Positions 7,944 to 15,962 of a DNA stretch of 64,000 bases are shown here, piece after piece. The stretch's first letter is position 1; every line of letters begins with the position of its first letter. The DNA is taken from positions 248,001-312,000 of the forward strand of contig NZ_JNXG01000017.1 of the NCBI RefSeq assembly GCF_000717025.1, in the 5' to 3' direction. A program made the position numbers and the translations under genes. The notes below the pieces were generated by a model. That model did not search any database. It saw only the letters and a list, made by a program, of their open reading frames with translations, and was not told the DNA's origin. The DNA is from Streptomyces atroolivaceus. Lineage in GTDB: Bacteria > Actinomycetota > Actinomycetes > Streptomycetales > Streptomycetaceae.

Positions 7944-9027
7944 CGGCGTTCACCTTCTTGGTGTCGCGCTGGGCCGGGACGGCGGCCTCGACCTGCGGTT
8001 CCTCGCCGAGCGCAGCGAGCAGCCGGTTGCGGGGCACGACGCCGATGACGCCGCCGTCCGCGTCGGTCACGGCCACGGCGACCCCGCTGGTGGAGCACGG
8101 GGTGAAGAGCTCGGCTATCGGCGTGTCGGCCGTCACCGTCGCGGGAGCGCCGGCCTTGAGGTCCGTGTCGGAGCGCCCCGCTTCGGGCGCCTCCATGATC
8201 GAACCGGCGGTGAGCACCCGGGAGCGGTCGACGTCCTGGATGAAGGACGCGACGTAGTCGTTGGACGGCCGGACGAGGATGTCCTCGGCGGTGCCCTGCT
8301 GCACGATCTCGCCGTCCCGCATCACGGCGATGCGGTCGCCGAGGCGCATGGCCTCGTTGAGGTCGTGGGTGATGAAGACGATGGTCTTCTTCAGACGCTT
8401 CTGCAGTTCGAGGAGCTGGTCCTGCATGTCACGCCGGATCAGCGGGTCGAGTGCGCTGAAGGACTCGTCCATCAGCAGCAGGTCCGCGTCGGTGGCGAGC
8501 GCGCGGGCCAGGCCCACACGCTGCTGCATGCCGCCGGACAGCTCGTCGGGCCAGGACTTCTCCCAGCCGGCGAGCCCGGTCAGCTCCAGGGCCTCGGCGG
8601 CTCGCTTCTCGCGCTCCGCACGCGGGACGCCCTGGACCTCCAGGCCGTACGCGGCGTTCTCGAGCACGCTCCTGTGAGGGAACAGCGCGAAGTGCTGGAA
8701 GACCATGCTGATCTTGGTGGAGCGGACGGTGCGCAGCTCACGGGCGCTGAGGGCGGTCAGGTCCTGACCGTCGAACAGCACCCGGCCGGCTGTCGGCTCC
8801 AGCAGACCGTTGAGCATCCGCAGCAATGTGGACTTCCCCGATCCGGAGAGTCCCATGACGACGAAGATCTGGCCCGGTTCCACGGTGAACGAGGCGTCGA
8901 TCACCGCTGCGGTCGTTCCGTCGGCGCGCAGCTCGTCACGGTGGGTACCGCTCTCGAGCTTCTGCACGGCTTGATCGGGTCGTCTGCCGAACACTTTGTA
9001 CAAGTGCTCAGCCTGCAGCCTTGACAC
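7936..9027 (-). CDS. Glycine betaine/proline ABC transporter ATP-binding protein with CBS-like tail
   Basis: Energises betaine/proline import, ProV/OpuAA type, 363 residues. It shows Walker A GLSGSGKST, Q-loop, signature LSGGMQQRVGLARAL, Walker B LLLMDESFSALD and switch VFITHDL. A C-terminal region (about 265-345) resembles the CBS pair that senses ionic strength in this family. I chose GTG 9027, with GAGG 5 bases upstream; the open frame continues upstream without support. It is first in the operon and overlaps the permease gene by 8 bases. The 238-base gap to the divergent exonuclease gene should hold its promoter, but no clear -10/-35 pair was recognised. Confidence 0.88.
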   Translation of the reverse strand: MSRLQAEHLYKVFGRRPDQAVQKLESGTHRDELRADGTTAAVIDASFTVEPGQIFVVMGLSGSGKSTLLRMLNGLLEPTAGRVLFDGQDLTALSARELRTVRSTKISMVFQHFALFPHRSVLENAAYGLEVQGVPRAEREKRAAEALELTGLAGWEKSWPDELSGGMQQRVGLARALATDADLLLMDESFSALDPLIRRDMQDQLLELQKRLKKTIVFITHDLNEAMRLGDRIAVMRDGEIVQQGTAEDILVRPSNDYVASFIQDVDRSRVLTAGSIMEAPEAGRSDTDLKAGAPATVTADTPIAELFTPCSTSGVAVAVTDADGGVIGVVPRNRLLAALGEEPQVEAAVPAQRDTKKVNAGA

Positions 9028-9265
9028 ATACACCTCACGCGTTGAACCGAAAACGGCCTGCCACCCCCTTCGGCAGACCGTGGAGCGGTGCGGATTCGGT
9101 CCGCAGAGCACGCGCACTTGTTGAAAAATGGACGTGGTCCGCTCCGGTGCCGCGCCTGCCCTCGCTTACGCGAACCAAACACTTGTGTGACCCAGCTCAC
9201 TACGGAAGACGGGGGAAGAGGGATCCGCACGCCCGCGCGTCCGGGCCGTGTCGGTGGGGTGCGGC

Positions 9266-10201
9266 ATGATCGGGGGTGTGACGCGACGCCTGATGCTCCT
9301 CGACACCGCCTCCCTCTACTTCCGCGCCTACTACGGCGTCCCGGACTCGGTGCGCGCACCGGACGGCACCCCGGTCAACGCCGTGCGCGGACTGCTCGAC
9401 TTCATCGCCAGGCTGGTGCAGGACCACCGGCCGGACGACCTGGTGGCCTGCATGGACGCGGACTGGCGTCCGCAGTGGCGGGTCGATCTGATCCCCACCT
9501 ACAAGGCGCACCGCGTCGCCGTCGAGACCGGCGAGGGGGTCCCGGACGAGGAGGAGGTCCCCGACACCCTCTCCCCGCAGGTCCCGGTGATCGAGGACGT
9601 GCTGGACGCCCTCGGCATCGCCCGGGTGGGCGTCGCCCCGTACGAGGCGGACGACGTGATCGGCACGCTGGCCGGGCAGGCCGCCGGCCCGGTGGACATC
9701 GTGACGGGGGACCGGGATCTGTATCAGCTGGTCGACGACGCCCGCGGGGTGCGGGTGCTCTACCCCCTGAAGGGCGTGGGGACGCTCCAGGTGACGGACG
9801 AGGCCTGGCTGCGCGGGAAGTACGGCGTGGACGGCAGCGGATACGTGGACCTGGCCCTGTTGCGCGGCGACCCCAGCGACGGACTGCCGGGGGTGCCCGG
9901 TATCGGCGAGAAGACGGCGGCGAAGCTGCTCGACGCCTTCGGCGACCTGGCCGGGATCATGGCGGCGGTGGACGACCCCGCCGCCCGCCTGACCCCGTCC
10001 CAGCGCAAGCGGCTGGACGAGGCCCGGGACTACGTGGCGGTCGCCCCGAAGGTCGTCCGCGTCGCCGGTGACGTACCCCTGCCCGAGTTCGACCCCGCAC
10101 TGCCGCGCGAACCGCGCGACCCGGCCGCCCTGGAGGCCCTCGCCACGCAGTGGGGACTGGGGAACGCGCTGCAGCGCCTGCTTCTCACGCTCCAGGACTG
10201 A
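9266..10201 (+). CDS. 5'-3' exonuclease (PolA N-terminal/FEN-like)
   Basis: Stand-alone flap/5'-3' exonuclease, 311 residues. It has the metal-binding acidic residues expected of the family: LLDTASLYFRAYYG, ACMDADWRPQWR, YEADDVIGTLA and TGDRDLYQLV. The helix-3-turn-helix DNA-binding element is GLPGVPGIGEKTAAKLL. ATG 9266 has GGTGGGG 5 bases upstream; GTG 9278 and ATG 9293 are in-frame alternatives. The protein probably removes RNA primers or processes repair flaps alongside DNA polymerase I. It is followed after about 65 bases by an iron-regulated gene and is not obviously in an operon with it. Confidence 0.88.
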   Translation: MIGGVTRRLMLLDTASLYFRAYYGVPDSVRAPDGTPVNAVRGLLDFIARLVQDHRPDDLVACMDADWRPQWRVDLIPTYKAHRVAVETGEGVPDEEEVPDTLSPQVPVIEDVLDALGIARVGVAPYEADDVIGTLAGQAAGPVDIVTGDRDLYQLVDDARGVRVLYPLKGVGTLQVTDEAWLRGKYGVDGSGYVDLALLRGDPSDGLPGVPGIGEKTAAKLLDAFGDLAGIMAAVDDPAARLTPSQRKRLDEARDYVAVAPKVVRVAGDVPLPEFDPALPREPRDPAALEALATQWGLGNALQRLLLTLQD

Positions 10202-10211
10202 AGGTGCTAGC

Positions 10212-10230
10212 TTAGGTAAGCCTAAGTGCA
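10212..10230 (+). promoter_or_regulatory. DmdR/DtxR-type iron box
   Basis: The first 14 bases, TTAGGTAAGCCTAA, match the DtxR/DmdR consensus (TWAGGTWAGSCTWACCTWA) at every position; the last 5 diverge. It ends 36 bases before the siderophore-interacting protein start. Iron-dependent repression of that gene is the likely effect. Confidence 0.8.
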
Positions 10231-10266
10231 TAGAACCTCATATATGCCCAGAGCAGGGAGTACCTC

Positions 10267-11109
10267 GTGGCAGATCGGCCGCAACGCCGGACACCGAAGG
10301 CGCAGGGCGCGCAGGTTCTGCGCACCGAGCAGATCACCCCGCACATGGTGCGCGTGGTCCTCGGTGGCGAAGGCCTGGCCGACTTCACCCTCGCGGGATA
10401 CACCGACCACTACATCAAGCTGTGCTTCGCCCCGGAGGGCGCGGATTACAGCCACCCCTTCGACATGGCCGCGATCCGCGAGGAGTACCCGCGCGAGCTG
10501 TGGCCCACCACCCGCACGTACACGGTGCGCTCCTGGGACCCCGACACCCGTGAGCTCGCGGTCGATTTCGTGGTGCACGGGGACGAGGGCCTGGCGGGTC
10601 CCTGGGCGGCGCGGGCACAGCCCGGCGACCAGGTGACGTTCCTGGGCCCCGGCGGCGGTTACGTGCCGGAGGCCTCGGCGGACTGGCATCTCCTGGTGGG
10701 CGACGAGAGCGCCCTGCCCGCGATCGCCGCGTCACTGGAGCACATGCCTCAGGGCGCGCCGGTGCACGCCTTCGTGGAGGTTCCGGACCCCTCCGAGGAG
10801 CAGAAGCTCGTGGCGCCGGACGGCGTCTCGGTGACCTGGCTGCACCGCGGCGACCGTCCGGTCGGCGAGGCTCTCGTCGCGGCGGTGACCGGGCTGGAGT
10901 TCCCCGAGGGCGAGGTGCAGGCCTTCGTCCACGGCGAGGCGGGTTTCGTGAAGGAGATCCGGCGCCACCTCCGCCTGGAGCGGGGCATCCCCCTCAAGCA
11001 GCTCTCCATCTCGGGATACTGGCGCCTCGGCCAGAACGACGACGCGTGGCGCGCGGTCAAGCGTGAGTGGAACGAGCAGGTGGAGCGCGAGCAGGAGAGC
11101 GCCGCCTGA
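10267..11109 (+). CDS. Siderophore-interacting protein (FAD-dependent ferric-siderophore reductase)
   Basis: Releases iron from imported ferric siderophores by reduction in the cytoplasm, ViuB/SIP family, 280 residues. The N-terminal FAD-binding barrel (about 10-130) includes ARAQPGDQVTFLGPGG, and the C-terminal NAD(P)H-binding SIP domain includes WHLLVGDESALPAIAASLE and the terminal SGYWRLGQNDD. GTG 10267 has GGGAG 6 bases upstream. An iron box precedes it, so expression should rise under iron limitation. No siderophore biosynthesis or transport genes are next to it. Confidence 0.9.
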   Translation: MADRPQRRTPKAQGAQVLRTEQITPHMVRVVLGGEGLADFTLAGYTDHYIKLCFAPEGADYSHPFDMAAIREEYPRELWPTTRTYTVRSWDPDTRELAVDFVVHGDEGLAGPWAARAQPGDQVTFLGPGGGYVPEASADWHLLVGDESALPAIAASLEHMPQGAPVHAFVEVPDPSEEQKLVAPDGVSVTWLHRGDRPVGEALVAAVTGLEFPEGEVQAFVHGEAGFVKEIRRHLRLERGIPLKQLSISGYWRLGQNDDAWRAVKREWNEQVEREQESAA

Positions 11110-11129
11110 CCCTCCCCCGCACCCCAGGG

Positions 11130-11162
11130 AACCCGGTCGCCGTCCAGGACGCCGACCGGGTT
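11130..11162. terminator. Bidirectional terminator between SIP and MerR genes
   Basis: 10-base arms (11130-11139 and 11153-11162, AACCCGGTCG and its complement) with T residues following on the plus strand. It sits in the 67-base gap between two convergent genes. Confidence 0.65.
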
Positions 11163-11176
11163 TCGTGTGCGCCTCA

Positions 11177-11839
11177 CTACCGGGCCCCCGGCTCCGCCTC
11201 CCGTCCGCCTTCGTAGGCGCGCGCCGAGGCGTCCACATGGGCGAGCCGTCGCAGGGCTCCGAACATGGCTTCCCCGAGCACCGTGCCGACGACGACGCTC
11301 TCCACCAGGTCCTCCCGCGCCACCCGCCGCCGGACGTAGTCGAGGTCCGCGTGGGCGACGGACTCCGCCGCGTCCGCGTAGACGTCGAGCAGCTCGACGA
11401 AACCGCCGTGCCCCGCCCTGCGCAGAGCGGCCAGAACTCCTGCCAGGGACTGTGCCGCCGGGTTGTCCGGTTCCACCCGCCAGCCGCGCCGCGCCAGCAG
11501 CGCGGCGACCTCCTCGCGCGCCTCGGCGGACTCGGGCCCCACCCCTGCGGGATCCCCGGCCTGCGCGGGCGTGATGCGGACGGCCGCCACGCCGAGCACC
11601 TCGTGCAGCGGCTGCGCGGTGTCGTCGACCGCCCCCAGGACCTCCGCGATGGCGGACAGCGGCAGTCCCCCGACGTCCAGGAGGGCACGGATCAGCCGCA
11701 GCCTGCGCTCGTGGCCGTCGTCGTAACGCGCCTGGTTGGGGCTGGTCAGCCTGCCGGCGGGCAGCAGCCCCTCGCGTACGTAGTACTTGATCGTCGGCAC
11801 CGGGACCCCGGACCTCCGACTCAATTCACCGATGCGCAC
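11177..11839 (-). CDS. MerR-family transcriptional regulator
   Basis: A 220-residue MerR protein. The N-terminal winged HTH reads RIGELSRRSGVPVPTIKYY with wing YVREGLLPAG, followed by a coiled region (DDGHERRLRLIRALLD) and a longer C-terminal domain than in simple metal sensors, possibly for an organic ligand. I chose GTG 11839 because GGAGG lies about 11 bases upstream; a TTG at 11857 would put that site inside the gene. It is divergent from a two-gene membrane operon, with a perfect dyad in the shared gap, so it probably controls that operon. The signal is unknown. Confidence 0.82.
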   Translation of the reverse strand: MRIGELSRRSGVPVPTIKYYVREGLLPAGRLTSPNQARYDDGHERRLRLIRALLDVGGLPLSAIAEVLGAVDDTAQPLHEVLGVAAVRITPAQAGDPAGVGPESAEAREEVAALLARRGWRVEPDNPAAQSLAGVLAALRRAGHGGFVELLDVYADAAESVAHADLDYVRRRVAREDLVESVVVGTVLGEAMFGALRRLAHVDASARAYEGGREAEPGAR

Positions 11840-11891
11840 CGTGCGTTCATCCTCCAAGCGCTTGCCAAGCCGACCCCCATCATAGATAGTT

Positions 11892-11908
11892 CCGCTATCG
11901 GATAGCGG
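11892..11908. promoter_or_regulatory. Candidate MerR operator (8-bp dyad)
   Basis: CCGCTATC and GATAGCGG form a perfect inverted repeat around one G, in the gap between the divergent MerR and membrane-operon genes. A partial half-site, CACTATCC, follows at about 11917-11924. MerR proteins bind such dyads between -35 and -10; binding here is inferred. Confidence 0.5.
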
Positions 11909-11944
11909 ACAGTGCCACTATCCATAATTCCCTGGGGGGTCTCC

Positions 11945-12907
11945 ATGCAGTCATGGCGTACATGGCACCGGCCGTTAGTGCTGTTCGCCGCCTCGATGGT
12001 CGTGATGTCGGTCGTCGGAGCGGTGGGGATCCTGGTGGACGACCGGGTTGTCGCGGGTGCGGCGATCTGGGCCAAGCCGTTCAAGTTCGCCGTCTCGTTC
12101 GTGGCGTACGCACTGGCCCTGGCATGGATGCTGACGCTCCTGACCCGGGGCCGGCGCATCGGCTGGTGGGCCGGGGCCGTTGTCGCCCTCGCGTGCGCCG
12201 GGGAGATGGTGATCATCACCGGCCAGGTGATCAGGGGGAAGCGGAGCCACTTCAACCACGCCACACCGTTCGACTCGATGCTGTACGAGGCGATGGCGGC
12301 CACCGTCGTCGTCCTCTGGGCCGGCACGTTCGTCATCGCTCTGCTGCTGCTCCGCGCACGGATCGCCGACCGGGCCTCGGCCTGGGCCGTGCGGTCCGGG
12401 GTGCTGATCGCCCTGGTGGGCGCGGGGTTCGGCTTCCTGATGGCGCAGCCCTCGGCCGGGCAGCGTGCGGCCGGCGGTCTCGACACCGCCGATGTGGTCG
12501 GCGCCCACTCGGTCGGCGTACCCGACGGGGGGCCGTCCATGCCGCTGACGGGATGGTCGACGACGGGCGGCGACCTGCGCGTCCCGCACTTCATCGGCAT
12601 GCACGCCCTGCAGGTCCTCCCGCTGTTCCTGCTCGCCCTGATCCTCCTGGCACCCCGGGTCGCCCGGCTGCGCGACCCGCGTGTGCGGCTGCGGCTGGTA
12701 CTCGTCGCCTCCGGTGCCTACGCCGCGGTCGTCGCCCTGGTGACCTGGCAGGCGCTGCGCGGGCAGCCGCTGTCCCACCCCGACGGGGTGACGCTCGCCG
12801 CCGCGGGGCTGATCCTCGCCGCCACGGCCGCCGGAGCCCTCGCGGCGCTCCGCCCGCACGCCTCCGCCCCGTCGGCCCCCGCGCGGAACAAGGAGCTCGT
12901 CCCATGA
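11945..12907 (+). CDS. Conserved polytopic membrane protein of unknown function
   Basis: A 320-residue protein with seven or more predicted membrane helices (first at about 10-30) and no enzyme motif I recognise. Central residues include WAKPFKFAVSFVAYALALAW, quoted only as a landmark, and a soluble loop around VVGAHSVGVPDGGPSMPL. ATG 11945 is preceded by a GGGGGG ribosome site at about 6 bases. Its stop overlaps the next gene (ATGA), so the two are translationally coupled. The divergent MerR gene and dyad suggest induction by a specific signal. Function not recognised. Confidence 0.75.
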   Translation: MQSWRTWHRPLVLFAASMVVMSVVGAVGILVDDRVVAGAAIWAKPFKFAVSFVAYALALAWMLTLLTRGRRIGWWAGAVVALACAGEMVIITGQVIRGKRSHFNHATPFDSMLYEAMAATVVVLWAGTFVIALLLLRARIADRASAWAVRSGVLIALVGAGFGFLMAQPSAGQRAAGGLDTADVVGAHSVGVPDGGPSMPLTGWSTTGGDLRVPHFIGMHALQVLPLFLLALILLAPRVARLRDPRVRLRLVLVASGAYAAVVALVTWQALRGQPLSHPDGVTLAAAGLILAATAAGALAALRPHASAPSAPARNKELVP

Positions 12908-13344
12908 CCGGTGCGCTCTTCGAGATCACCTTCTTGGCGGCCGCGCCGTTCTGGCTGCTCATGATCTTCGCTCCGCGCTGGCGGCCCACCGCCCGCGTGG
13001 CCTCCTCCCCGCTGACCGTCCTTCCGGTACTCACCCTCTGGGCGGTGATGGCCGTGCCGGTCTTCCCGGAGCTGTGGGCGGCGGTGAGCGACCCGGACAT
13101 CGACACCTTCCGCGAGCTCACGGCACTGGCGAACGGCGCCGGAGCGGTCTGGGCGCAGATCATCGCCTGGGATCTGCTGCTCGGACAGTGGATGTTCCTG
13201 GAGTCACGCAGACTCGGGGTGTCCCCGCTGGTGACGGGCCCCCTGCTGGTGCTGACGATTCTGCTCTCACCGATCGGCCTGGTGGTCCTCCTCGTCATCC
13301 GGGGGGTCCGGAAGTCTCCGTCCCGGCCGGCGCCGTCCGCGTAG
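12904..13344 (+). CDS. ABA4-like (DUF4281) membrane protein
   Basis: A 146-residue protein with four hydrophobic segments. It resembles the ABA4-like family, named for a plant neoxanthin-related membrane protein, in features such as LWAVMAVPVFPEL and AWDLLLGQWMFLESRRLG near helix ends. No biochemical role is established for bacterial members. Its ATG overlaps the stop of the upstream membrane protein by 4 bases, so the two proteins probably act together. The family assignment is from recall of conserved features. Confidence 0.65.
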   Translation: MTGALFEITFLAAAPFWLLMIFAPRWRPTARVASSPLTVLPVLTLWAVMAVPVFPELWAAVSDPDIDTFRELTALANGAGAVWAQIIAWDLLLGQWMFLESRRLGVSPLVTGPLLVLTILLSPIGLVVLLVIRGVRKSPSRPAPSA

Positions 13345-13382
13345 GAGAATGTGGCGGACCGGAGAATCGGCAGGGGCACCGG

Positions 13383-13411
13383 CCAATCCGCGCGGCGGTC
13401 GGCTCCGAATC
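13383..13411 (+). promoter_or_regulatory. SigK-type ECF promoter upstream of sigK
   Basis: CCAATCC (13383-13389), then 15 bases, then CCGAATC (13405-13411). The same pair precedes two other operons of the locus. It resembles the mycobacterial SigK promoter pattern (CCATCC / CCGAAT-like, from memory). A transcript would start near 13418, 33 bases before the sigK GTG, consistent with autoregulation. Confidence 0.65.
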
Positions 13412-13450
13412 ACCCGGGAAACCGATGCGTGCCCCGGGAGGATCGTCCGC

Positions 13451-14035
13451 GTGAGAGAAGCCGTACACATCAGTCGGGCCCCCGCGCCCGGTCCGGGCCT
13501 GCAGGAGCTGCTCGTCCAGGTCGCCCGTGGTGACCAGGACGCCTTCACCCAGGTGTACGACCAGGTCAGCGGGCCGGTTCTCGGCCTGGTGCGGAGCGTG
13601 CTCCGCGACCCGGCCCAGTCCGAGGAAGTGGCACAGGAGGTCCTGGTCGAGGTCTGGCGCACCGCCCCCCGCTACCAGCCGTCCCGCGGCAGTGCCATGA
13701 ACTGGGTGCTGACGCTCGCCCACCACCGCGCGGTGGACCGGGTCCGGTCGGCCGAGGCGGCCGCGGCCCGGGAGCACAGGGCCGCGCTGCTCGACCGCAC
13801 CCCGGACTTCGACGAGGTGTCCGAGCAGGTCGAGAGCCGGCTGGAGAGGGAACAGGTCCGGCGCTGTCTGCGGACGCTCTCCGAGCTCCAGCGGGAGTCG
13901 GTGACGCTGGCGTACTACCGCGGGCTGACCTATCGCGAGGTCGGCGAGCTGCTGTCCGTGCCACTGGGAACGATCAAGACACGCATGCGCGACGGACTCA
14001 TCCGGCTGCGCGACTGCCTGGGGGTGAGCGCATGA
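13451..14035 (+). CDS. sigK: ECF RNA polymerase sigma factor SigK
   Basis: A 194-residue ECF sigma factor. Region 2 (about 15-85) includes DPAQSEEVAQEVLVEVWRTAP and the region 2.4-type SAMNWVLTLAHHRAVDRVR; region 4 (about 125-180) includes LSELQRESVTLAYYRGLTYREVG and VPLGTIKTRMRDGLIRLR, both given as landmarks. GTG 13451 has GGGAGGA 8 bases upstream; the longer upstream open frame has no ribosome site. Its stop overlaps the start of the anti-sigma gene. Nearby genes match the mycobacterial sigK locus, supporting the SigK name over other ECF groups. Confidence 0.85.
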   Translation: MREAVHISRAPAPGPGLQELLVQVARGDQDAFTQVYDQVSGPVLGLVRSVLRDPAQSEEVAQEVLVEVWRTAPRYQPSRGSAMNWVLTLAHHRAVDRVRSAEAAAAREHRAALLDRTPDFDEVSEQVESRLEREQVRRCLRTLSELQRESVTLAYYRGLTYREVGELLSVPLGTIKTRMRDGLIRLRDCLGVSA

Positions 14036-14787
14036 GCACGGCCGAGTTGCACACACTGACCGGGGCGTACGCCCTGCATGCCCTGCCGGAGGAGGAGCGC
14101 CTCGCGTTCGAACGGCATCTGGGCGCCTGTGAGGCGTGCACCCAGGAGGTACGGGAGCTGTCCGCCACCGCCGCCCGGCTCGGGCTCGCCGTGTCCGCCG
14201 TCCCGCCGCCCGGGCTGCGGGAGCGGGTGCTGCGGGAGATCGCGACCGTGCGGCAGGAGGCACCGCCGCACAGCACGAGCGAGCGCTCCGGGGTCGCCCC
14301 CGGGCGGGCCGGCCGCTGGTCGTCGTACGCCCTCGCCGCGTGCCTCGCCGCCGCTGCCGCCTTCGGCGGGGTCGCCGTCTGGCAGAACCAGGTGGCACAG
14401 GACGCCCGGCAGGAGGCGCTCCAGGCCCGCCAGCAGAACGAGCAGCTGGCCCGGGTGCTGGCGGCTCCGGACGCCAGGACCAGCTCGGGGGAGCTGGAGG
14501 GCGGCGCCCGGGGCACGGTCGTGGTCTCGCGGAGCGCGAACCGGGCGGTGTTCCTGGCCTCCGACATGGCCCGGCCGCCCGGCGGAAAGGTCTACCAGCT
14601 GTGGTTCAACGACGACGGGAGCATGCGGTCGGCGGGACTGATGGACCCGTCGGCGACGGACGACACGGTGCTGCTGGACGGTCCCGTGGACGGCGCCTCC
14701 GGCATGGGCATCACCGTCGAGCCCGCGGGCGGATCGGAGGAGCCCACCACGCAGCCGGTGGCCCTCATGGACTTCCCGGACGCCTGA
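14032..14787 (+). CDS. rskA: Membrane anti-sigma factor RskA
   Basis: Holds SigK inactive at the membrane until a signal causes its release. The 251-residue protein has a cytoplasmic anti-sigma domain with the zinc motif H29-x3-C33-x2-C36 (HLGACEAC), one membrane helix at about 94-117, a helical segment rich in Gln/Glu, and an external RskA C-terminal domain with GKVYQLWFNDDG. It starts with an ATGA overlap with sigK, ensuring balanced translation. No dedicated site-1 protease is beside it; an M50 site-2 protease is encoded at 44098-45348 but any link is speculative. Confidence 0.88.
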   Translation: MSTAELHTLTGAYALHALPEEERLAFERHLGACEACTQEVRELSATAARLGLAVSAVPPPGLRERVLREIATVRQEAPPHSTSERSGVAPGRAGRWSSYALAACLAAAAAFGGVAVWQNQVAQDARQEALQARQQNEQLARVLAAPDARTSSGELEGGARGTVVVSRSANRAVFLASDMARPPGGKVYQLWFNDDGSMRSAGLMDPSATDDTVLLDGPVDGASGMGITVEPAGGSEEPTTQPVALMDFPDA

Positions 14788-14792
14788 GCCGT

Positions 14793-14842
14793 CACGGCAT
14801 GGGTGGGGCCCCGGCCCCGAAGGCCGGGGCCCCCATGCCGTG
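14793..14842. terminator. Bidirectional terminator between rskA and DUF1295 genes
   Basis: A long stem with outer arms CACGGCATGGG / CCCATGCCGTG and inner arms GGGGCCCCGGCC / GGCCGGGGCCCC, with one bulged base. It lies between convergent genes. Confidence 0.75.
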
Positions 14843-14853
14843 CACACCCGGGG

Positions 14854-15666
14854 TCAGCCGCGGCGGACCGTGCCCGGCGGCAGGGGGAAGAAGCCGCTGG
14901 TGCGGGCCCGGTAGCCGGCGTACCCGGGCCTCCCCTCCATGTGCCGCTCCAGCAGGGCCTTCCCGCTGCCCTTGATCAGCAGGAGGCTCATCACGACGGG
15001 CGACACGAGTGTCACGGCCGCGACCGCGGGGTCGGCGCAGACGACGAGGAAGAGCCCCCACCAGACGCAGAAGTCCCCGAAGTAGTTGGGGTGACGGGTC
15101 CAGGACCACAGCCCCCGGTCCATGATCCGGCCCTTGTTCGCCGGATCGCGCCTGAAGCGGGCCAGCTGTGCGTCGCCCACCGCCTCGAAGCCGGCTCCCA
15201 CCGCCCAGAGTGCGGTCCCCGCCCAGGCCCAGCCGCCCGGTGACCCCGCCAGGTAGTACGCGGCCTGCACCGGCAGGGAGATCAGCCAGACCAGTGCCCC
15301 CTGGAGGAGGTACACCTTCCGCAGGGCGTACAGACCGCGGTTGCCCGGTGCCTTGGCCAGCATGGCCTCGTAGCGCGGGTCCTCCCCGTGGCCACGACCG
15401 CGGCGGCCGATGTGCACGGCGAGCCGCAGGCCCCAGACGGCGGTCAGCACGGTCGCCAGGACGCGGAGCGTCCCCTCCCCGTGACCGTTCGACATCGCGT
15501 ACGAGACGACGGCGACGGCCGCGAAGCCGAGACCCCAGGCCACGTCGACGATCCGGTGCACGCCCTTGCGCAGGGCGATCAGGAACGTCCCGAGCATGAC
15601 GGCGAGTGCGGCGCCCGCCGCCGCCGCCAGGTTCACCCCGAAGGCGCCCCATGCGAAGCCGTTCAT
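14854..15666 (-). CDS. DUF1295 membrane protein (steroid 5-alpha-reductase-like)
   Basis: A 270-residue polytopic protein with about seven helices. The C-terminal half carries the family signature region SWTRHPNYFGDFCVWWG and HMEGRPGYAGYRARTSGFFP, typical of DUF1295 and isoprenylcysteine-methyltransferase/5-alpha-reductase folds that bind NADPH or SAM. The substrate is unknown; the operon suggests membrane lipids. The ATG overlaps the stop of the small remnant gene upstream by 4 bases. It is last in the operon with the FAD oxidoreductase, DUF1365 and CFA synthase genes, the same set found at the mycobacterial sigK locus (Rv0446c homologue, from memory). Confidence 0.82.
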   Translation of the reverse strand: MNGFAWGAFGVNLAAAAGAALAVMLGTFLIALRKGVHRIVDVAWGLGFAAVAVVSYAMSNGHGEGTLRVLATVLTAVWGLRLAVHIGRRGRGHGEDPRYEAMLAKAPGNRGLYALRKVYLLQGALVWLISLPVQAAYYLAGSPGGWAWAGTALWAVGAGFEAVGDAQLARFRRDPANKGRIMDRGLWSWTRHPNYFGDFCVWWGLFLVVCADPAVAAVTLVSPVVMSLLLIKGSGKALLERHMEGRPGYAGYRARTSGFFPLPPGTVRRG

Positions 15667-15962
15667 CGTCCGGCCCCCGTACCCCGGCCCACCCTGTCCG
15701 CCGCTACGGCCTCCGCGCGCTGCGCGGGGACCGTGCCCGGATCCTTGTCCCAGCCGTCGGCGGGGCCGAGTCCACCGGGGTGCCGGCGGAGGCGGCGCAG
15801 CGCCCGGCCGGGACGGACGTGCACCGTGGGAGCGTTCCCAGGGCCGGTCTCGATGCCGTCCCCCATCCTGGTCCTGCCCGGAGGCGGGCCGCCGAGGGAC
15901 TGCTCGATGACGGGTGCGCCCCGCCGGGCCGCCCGTCCGGAGGTGTCGGTGGAGGTGTTCAC
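15663..15962 (-). pseudogene. Truncated remnant of a second CFA-synthase-like methyltransferase
   Basis: A 99-codon frame starts with GTG overlapping the CFA synthase stop by 4 bases and ends in a TGA overlapping the DUF1295 ATG by 4 bases, so it sits exactly where an operon gene should be. Residues about 20-65 (LGGPPPG, NAPTVHVRPGRALRRLRRHP, GGLGP) resemble the N-terminal region of CFA-synthase-type methyltransferases. The SAM-binding and catalytic parts are absent and the tail is low-complexity Arg/Gly/Ala. I read it as a gene with a large internal deletion. A true small protein is the alternative. Confidence 0.5.

Noticed and set aside
5400..8048. 882-codon plus-strand open frame opposite the betaine transporter
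   Set aside because: Its product is Leu/Val/Glu/Arg/Asp-biased, as antisense of high-GC3 coding DNA typically is, and it lacks any domain; the minus-strand genes explain the DNA.
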